From the NCBI GenBank assembly GCA_020852775.1, contig JADZAD010000032.1, positions 1-7,398 of the forward strand: 7,398 nt of DNA, read 5' to 3'. The position numbers and the translations under genes are program-made. The stretch is from Anaerolineae bacterium (GTDB lineage: Bacteria > Chloroflexota > Anaerolineae > Aggregatilineales > UBA3940). Shown here piece by piece: positions 6,269-7,398 of this stretch (positions are counted from its first letter, which is position 1; each line of letters starts with the position of its first letter). The notes under the pieces are model-generated. The model searched no databases. It saw only the letters and a program-made list of their open reading frames with translations, and was not told the DNA's origin.

Positions 6269-6297
6269 TTGCAGGCCGGCTCCTCCTCCATTATAGT
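6269..6297 (+). promoter_or_regulatory. Candidate plus-strand promoter for the EamA exporter
   Basis: TTGCAG (6269-6274), a 17-nt spacer and TATAGT (6292-6297) fit a sigma-70 pattern with a weak -35 and a 5/6 -10. It would leave a long leader of about 180 nt before the exporter ATG, which lowers confidence. It overlaps the minus-strand TATAAT at 6290-6295. Confidence 0.3.
6290..6295 (-). promoter_or_regulatory. Perfect -10 box TATAAT, candidate promoter of the TfoX-like gene
   Basis: TATAAT reads on the minus strand about 50 nt upstream of the TfoX-like ATG, predicting a leader of about 44 nt. No -35 match is seen at 16-19 nt spacing. Confidence 0.45.
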
Positions 6298-6429
6298 CAC
6301 TGTCGTGCCACAGGCATGATGGCGAGTTGCTTTCCCCGACGGTATGAGGTGGCCCTGCTCATGCCGCCCTGCAATCCCGCCCAGCTGGCGCTTTCAACCG
6401 GAGATGCGGCTGCCTACAGTGCCCCGGTC

Positions 6430-6441
6430 GCATCCGGATGC
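6430..6441. repeat. 12-bp perfect palindrome upstream of the EamA exporter
   Basis: GCATCCGGATGC is self-complementary over 12 bp and ends 41 nt before the exporter ATG. A palindrome of this size upstream of a transporter could be an operator for a dimeric regulator. No second copy or adjoining promoter is seen, so chance is possible in GC-rich DNA. Confidence 0.35.
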
Positions 6442-6482
6442 TTTCACACTCGGATAGCCTCCACACTCGAAGAGGACCTGTC

Positions 6483-7379
6483 ATGGCGATTGTCTGGGCG
6501 CTGCTGGCTGCATTCAGCTTTGGCTCTTCTGACCTGGTTGCGCGCGAAGCCACGCGCCGCGAGGGGATTTTTCGTTCGCAGTTCTATCTCAGCCTGCTCA
6601 GTGGCGTGCCGCTGCTGGTCGCGCATCTCGTGTTCGGCTCCCCGGAGATGTGGGGCCGTATCTTTTCGTTCTGGGGGCTGGTCTGCGCCCTGATCACAGT
6701 AGCCTTCACCTTCGGTGGGCTGCTGCTCTACCGCGCCCTGGCGACCGGGCCGCTGCTGATCGTCTCGCCGGTGATCAGCTCAATGGCGGCGGTGACCACC
6801 ATCTTCGCCGTGATCGGGGGTGAGCGCCCGGAGTTGCTTCAGCTGATCGGGATTGTCGTCACAATCACCGGTGTAGTATTCGCCGCCACCGCCCCGCCTG
6901 ACCCGGCGCATGAGAAACCCAGCCATGTGGATAACGCGTTCCTGGAGCGGCTGCTGCCGCGCTGGATGCCGCCGGGGGTGGCGCTGGCGATCGGCGTGTC
7001 GCTGATCTTCGGTTTCTGCAACTTCCTGATAGGGTTCGTCGTCCGTGAGATCGGGCCATTCCCCGCGGTGATGATCCAGCGGGTGGTGGCGACTATCCTG
7101 CTGATTGGCTACATGGGCGTCTCGCGGCGCGCGGTTCACATCCGACAGGCCGGTACATGGAAGTTCCTGCTGGTACTGGCTGTGCTGGATACCGGTGGAG
7201 TGACGTTCTTCAACCTGGGCCTGAGCGCCGGGCTAACCTCCATCGTGACGGTGATCACGTCACTATTCTCGGTGGTGACGGTCATCCTCGGCTACCTGTT
7301 CTTTCACGAACGTATCACGCCGCTGCAGGCAGGCGGTATTCTGGTGACGTTTGTTGGGGTGGCGCTGGTCAGTATATAG
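6483..7379 (+). CDS. EamA-family (DMT superfamily) transporter
   Basis: A 298-residue inner-membrane protein with about ten hydrophobic helices and two tandem EamA repeats. Repeat 1 is at about 1-135 and contains LLYRALATGPLLIVSPVISS and the GGERP helix end. Repeat 2 is at about 164-298 and contains FNLGLSAGLTSIVTVITS, FFHERITPLQAGGI and a closing hydrophobic helix. A charged cytoplasmic linker at about 138-160 joins them. The family mostly exports small metabolites or amino acids; this member's substrate is unknown. The ATG at 6483 has AGAGGA (6471-6476) 6 nt upstream. An in-frame ATG at 6438 would add 15 polar residues that do not match the family's start at the first helix, and it overlaps the palindrome. 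The gene is complete, ending in TAG 19 nt before the window edge. It is divergent from the TfoX-like gene. Confidence 0.93.
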   Translation: MAIVWALLAAFSFGSSDLVAREATRREGIFRSQFYLSLLSGVPLLVAHLVFGSPEMWGRIFSFWGLVCALITVAFTFGGLLLYRALATGPLLIVSPVISSMAAVTTIFAVIGGERPELLQLIGIVVTITGVVFAATAPPDPAHEKPSHVDNAFLERLLPRWMPPGVALAIGVSLIFGFCNFLIGFVVREIGPFPAVMIQRVVATILLIGYMGVSRRAVHIRQAGTWKFLLVLAVLDTGGVTFFNLGLSAGLTSIVTVITSLFSVVTVILGYLFFHERITPLQAGGILVTFVGVALVSI

Positions 7380-7398
7380 TACTGCGCCCGCCGTAGAA

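Noticed and set aside
5788..6300. 170-codon minus-strand frame covering the TfoX-like gene
   Set aside because: It is out of frame with the recognisable TfoX domain and its composition is that of a shadow. Only its last ten codons are mentioned, as a possible leader ORF.
6238..6693. 151-codon plus-strand frame across the divergent gap and the exporter start
   Set aside because: It overlaps the EamA gene in another frame and shows no domain or ribosome site; the gap part looks regulatory.

Overview
This GC-rich, densely coding window has one incomplete and seven complete protein genes, two convergent or divergent intergenic junctions, and no RNA gene, transposon or CRISPR array that I can see. 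The gene types point to a free-living bacterium: a NarL-type two-component pair, an eIF2B-like protein beside a PfkB kinase, and a large GT-C type membrane protein with an NY-containing loop. Chloroflexota is my best guess. That rests on gene style alone and is low confidence.

Layout, left to right. (1) Positions 1-1129, plus strand: the C-terminal part of a NarX/DesK-type sensor histidine kinase, then its NarL/FixJ response regulator. (2) Positions 1130-1300: a convergent junction with a bidirectional intrinsic terminator and a nested inverted repeat in an AT-rich patch. (3) Positions 1301-5791, minus strand, read right to left: a five-gene run of a cytosine/cytidine-type deaminase, a PfkB/ribokinase-type kinase, an eIF2B alpha/beta/delta-type protein, a two-helix small membrane protein and an 11-12 helix glycosyltransferase-like protein. 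Junctions are tight (ATGA overlap, 11, 22 and 16 nt), so this is probably one operon. A perfect TATAAT lies just upstream of it. (4) Positions 5883-6239, minus strand: a stand-alone TfoX N-terminal-domain protein. (5) Positions 6240-6482: a divergent control region with back-to-back promoter-like elements and a 12-bp palindrome. (6) Positions 6483-7379, plus strand: an EamA-family exporter.

The five-gene run is the most interesting part. A deaminase, a sugar kinase and an eIF2B/ribose-1,5-bisphosphate-isomerase-type protein together recall the archaeal nucleoside-ribose (pentose bisphosphate) pathways. However, no phosphorylase or RuBisCO is present. By eye, the eIF2B-like protein also lacks the Cys/Asp pair used by the known isomerases of its fold. 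It may carry out a different reaction, or sense a sugar phosphate or nucleotide. The two membrane proteins downstream suggest the product or signal could be linked to cell-surface glycosylation. That link is inference from gene order only.
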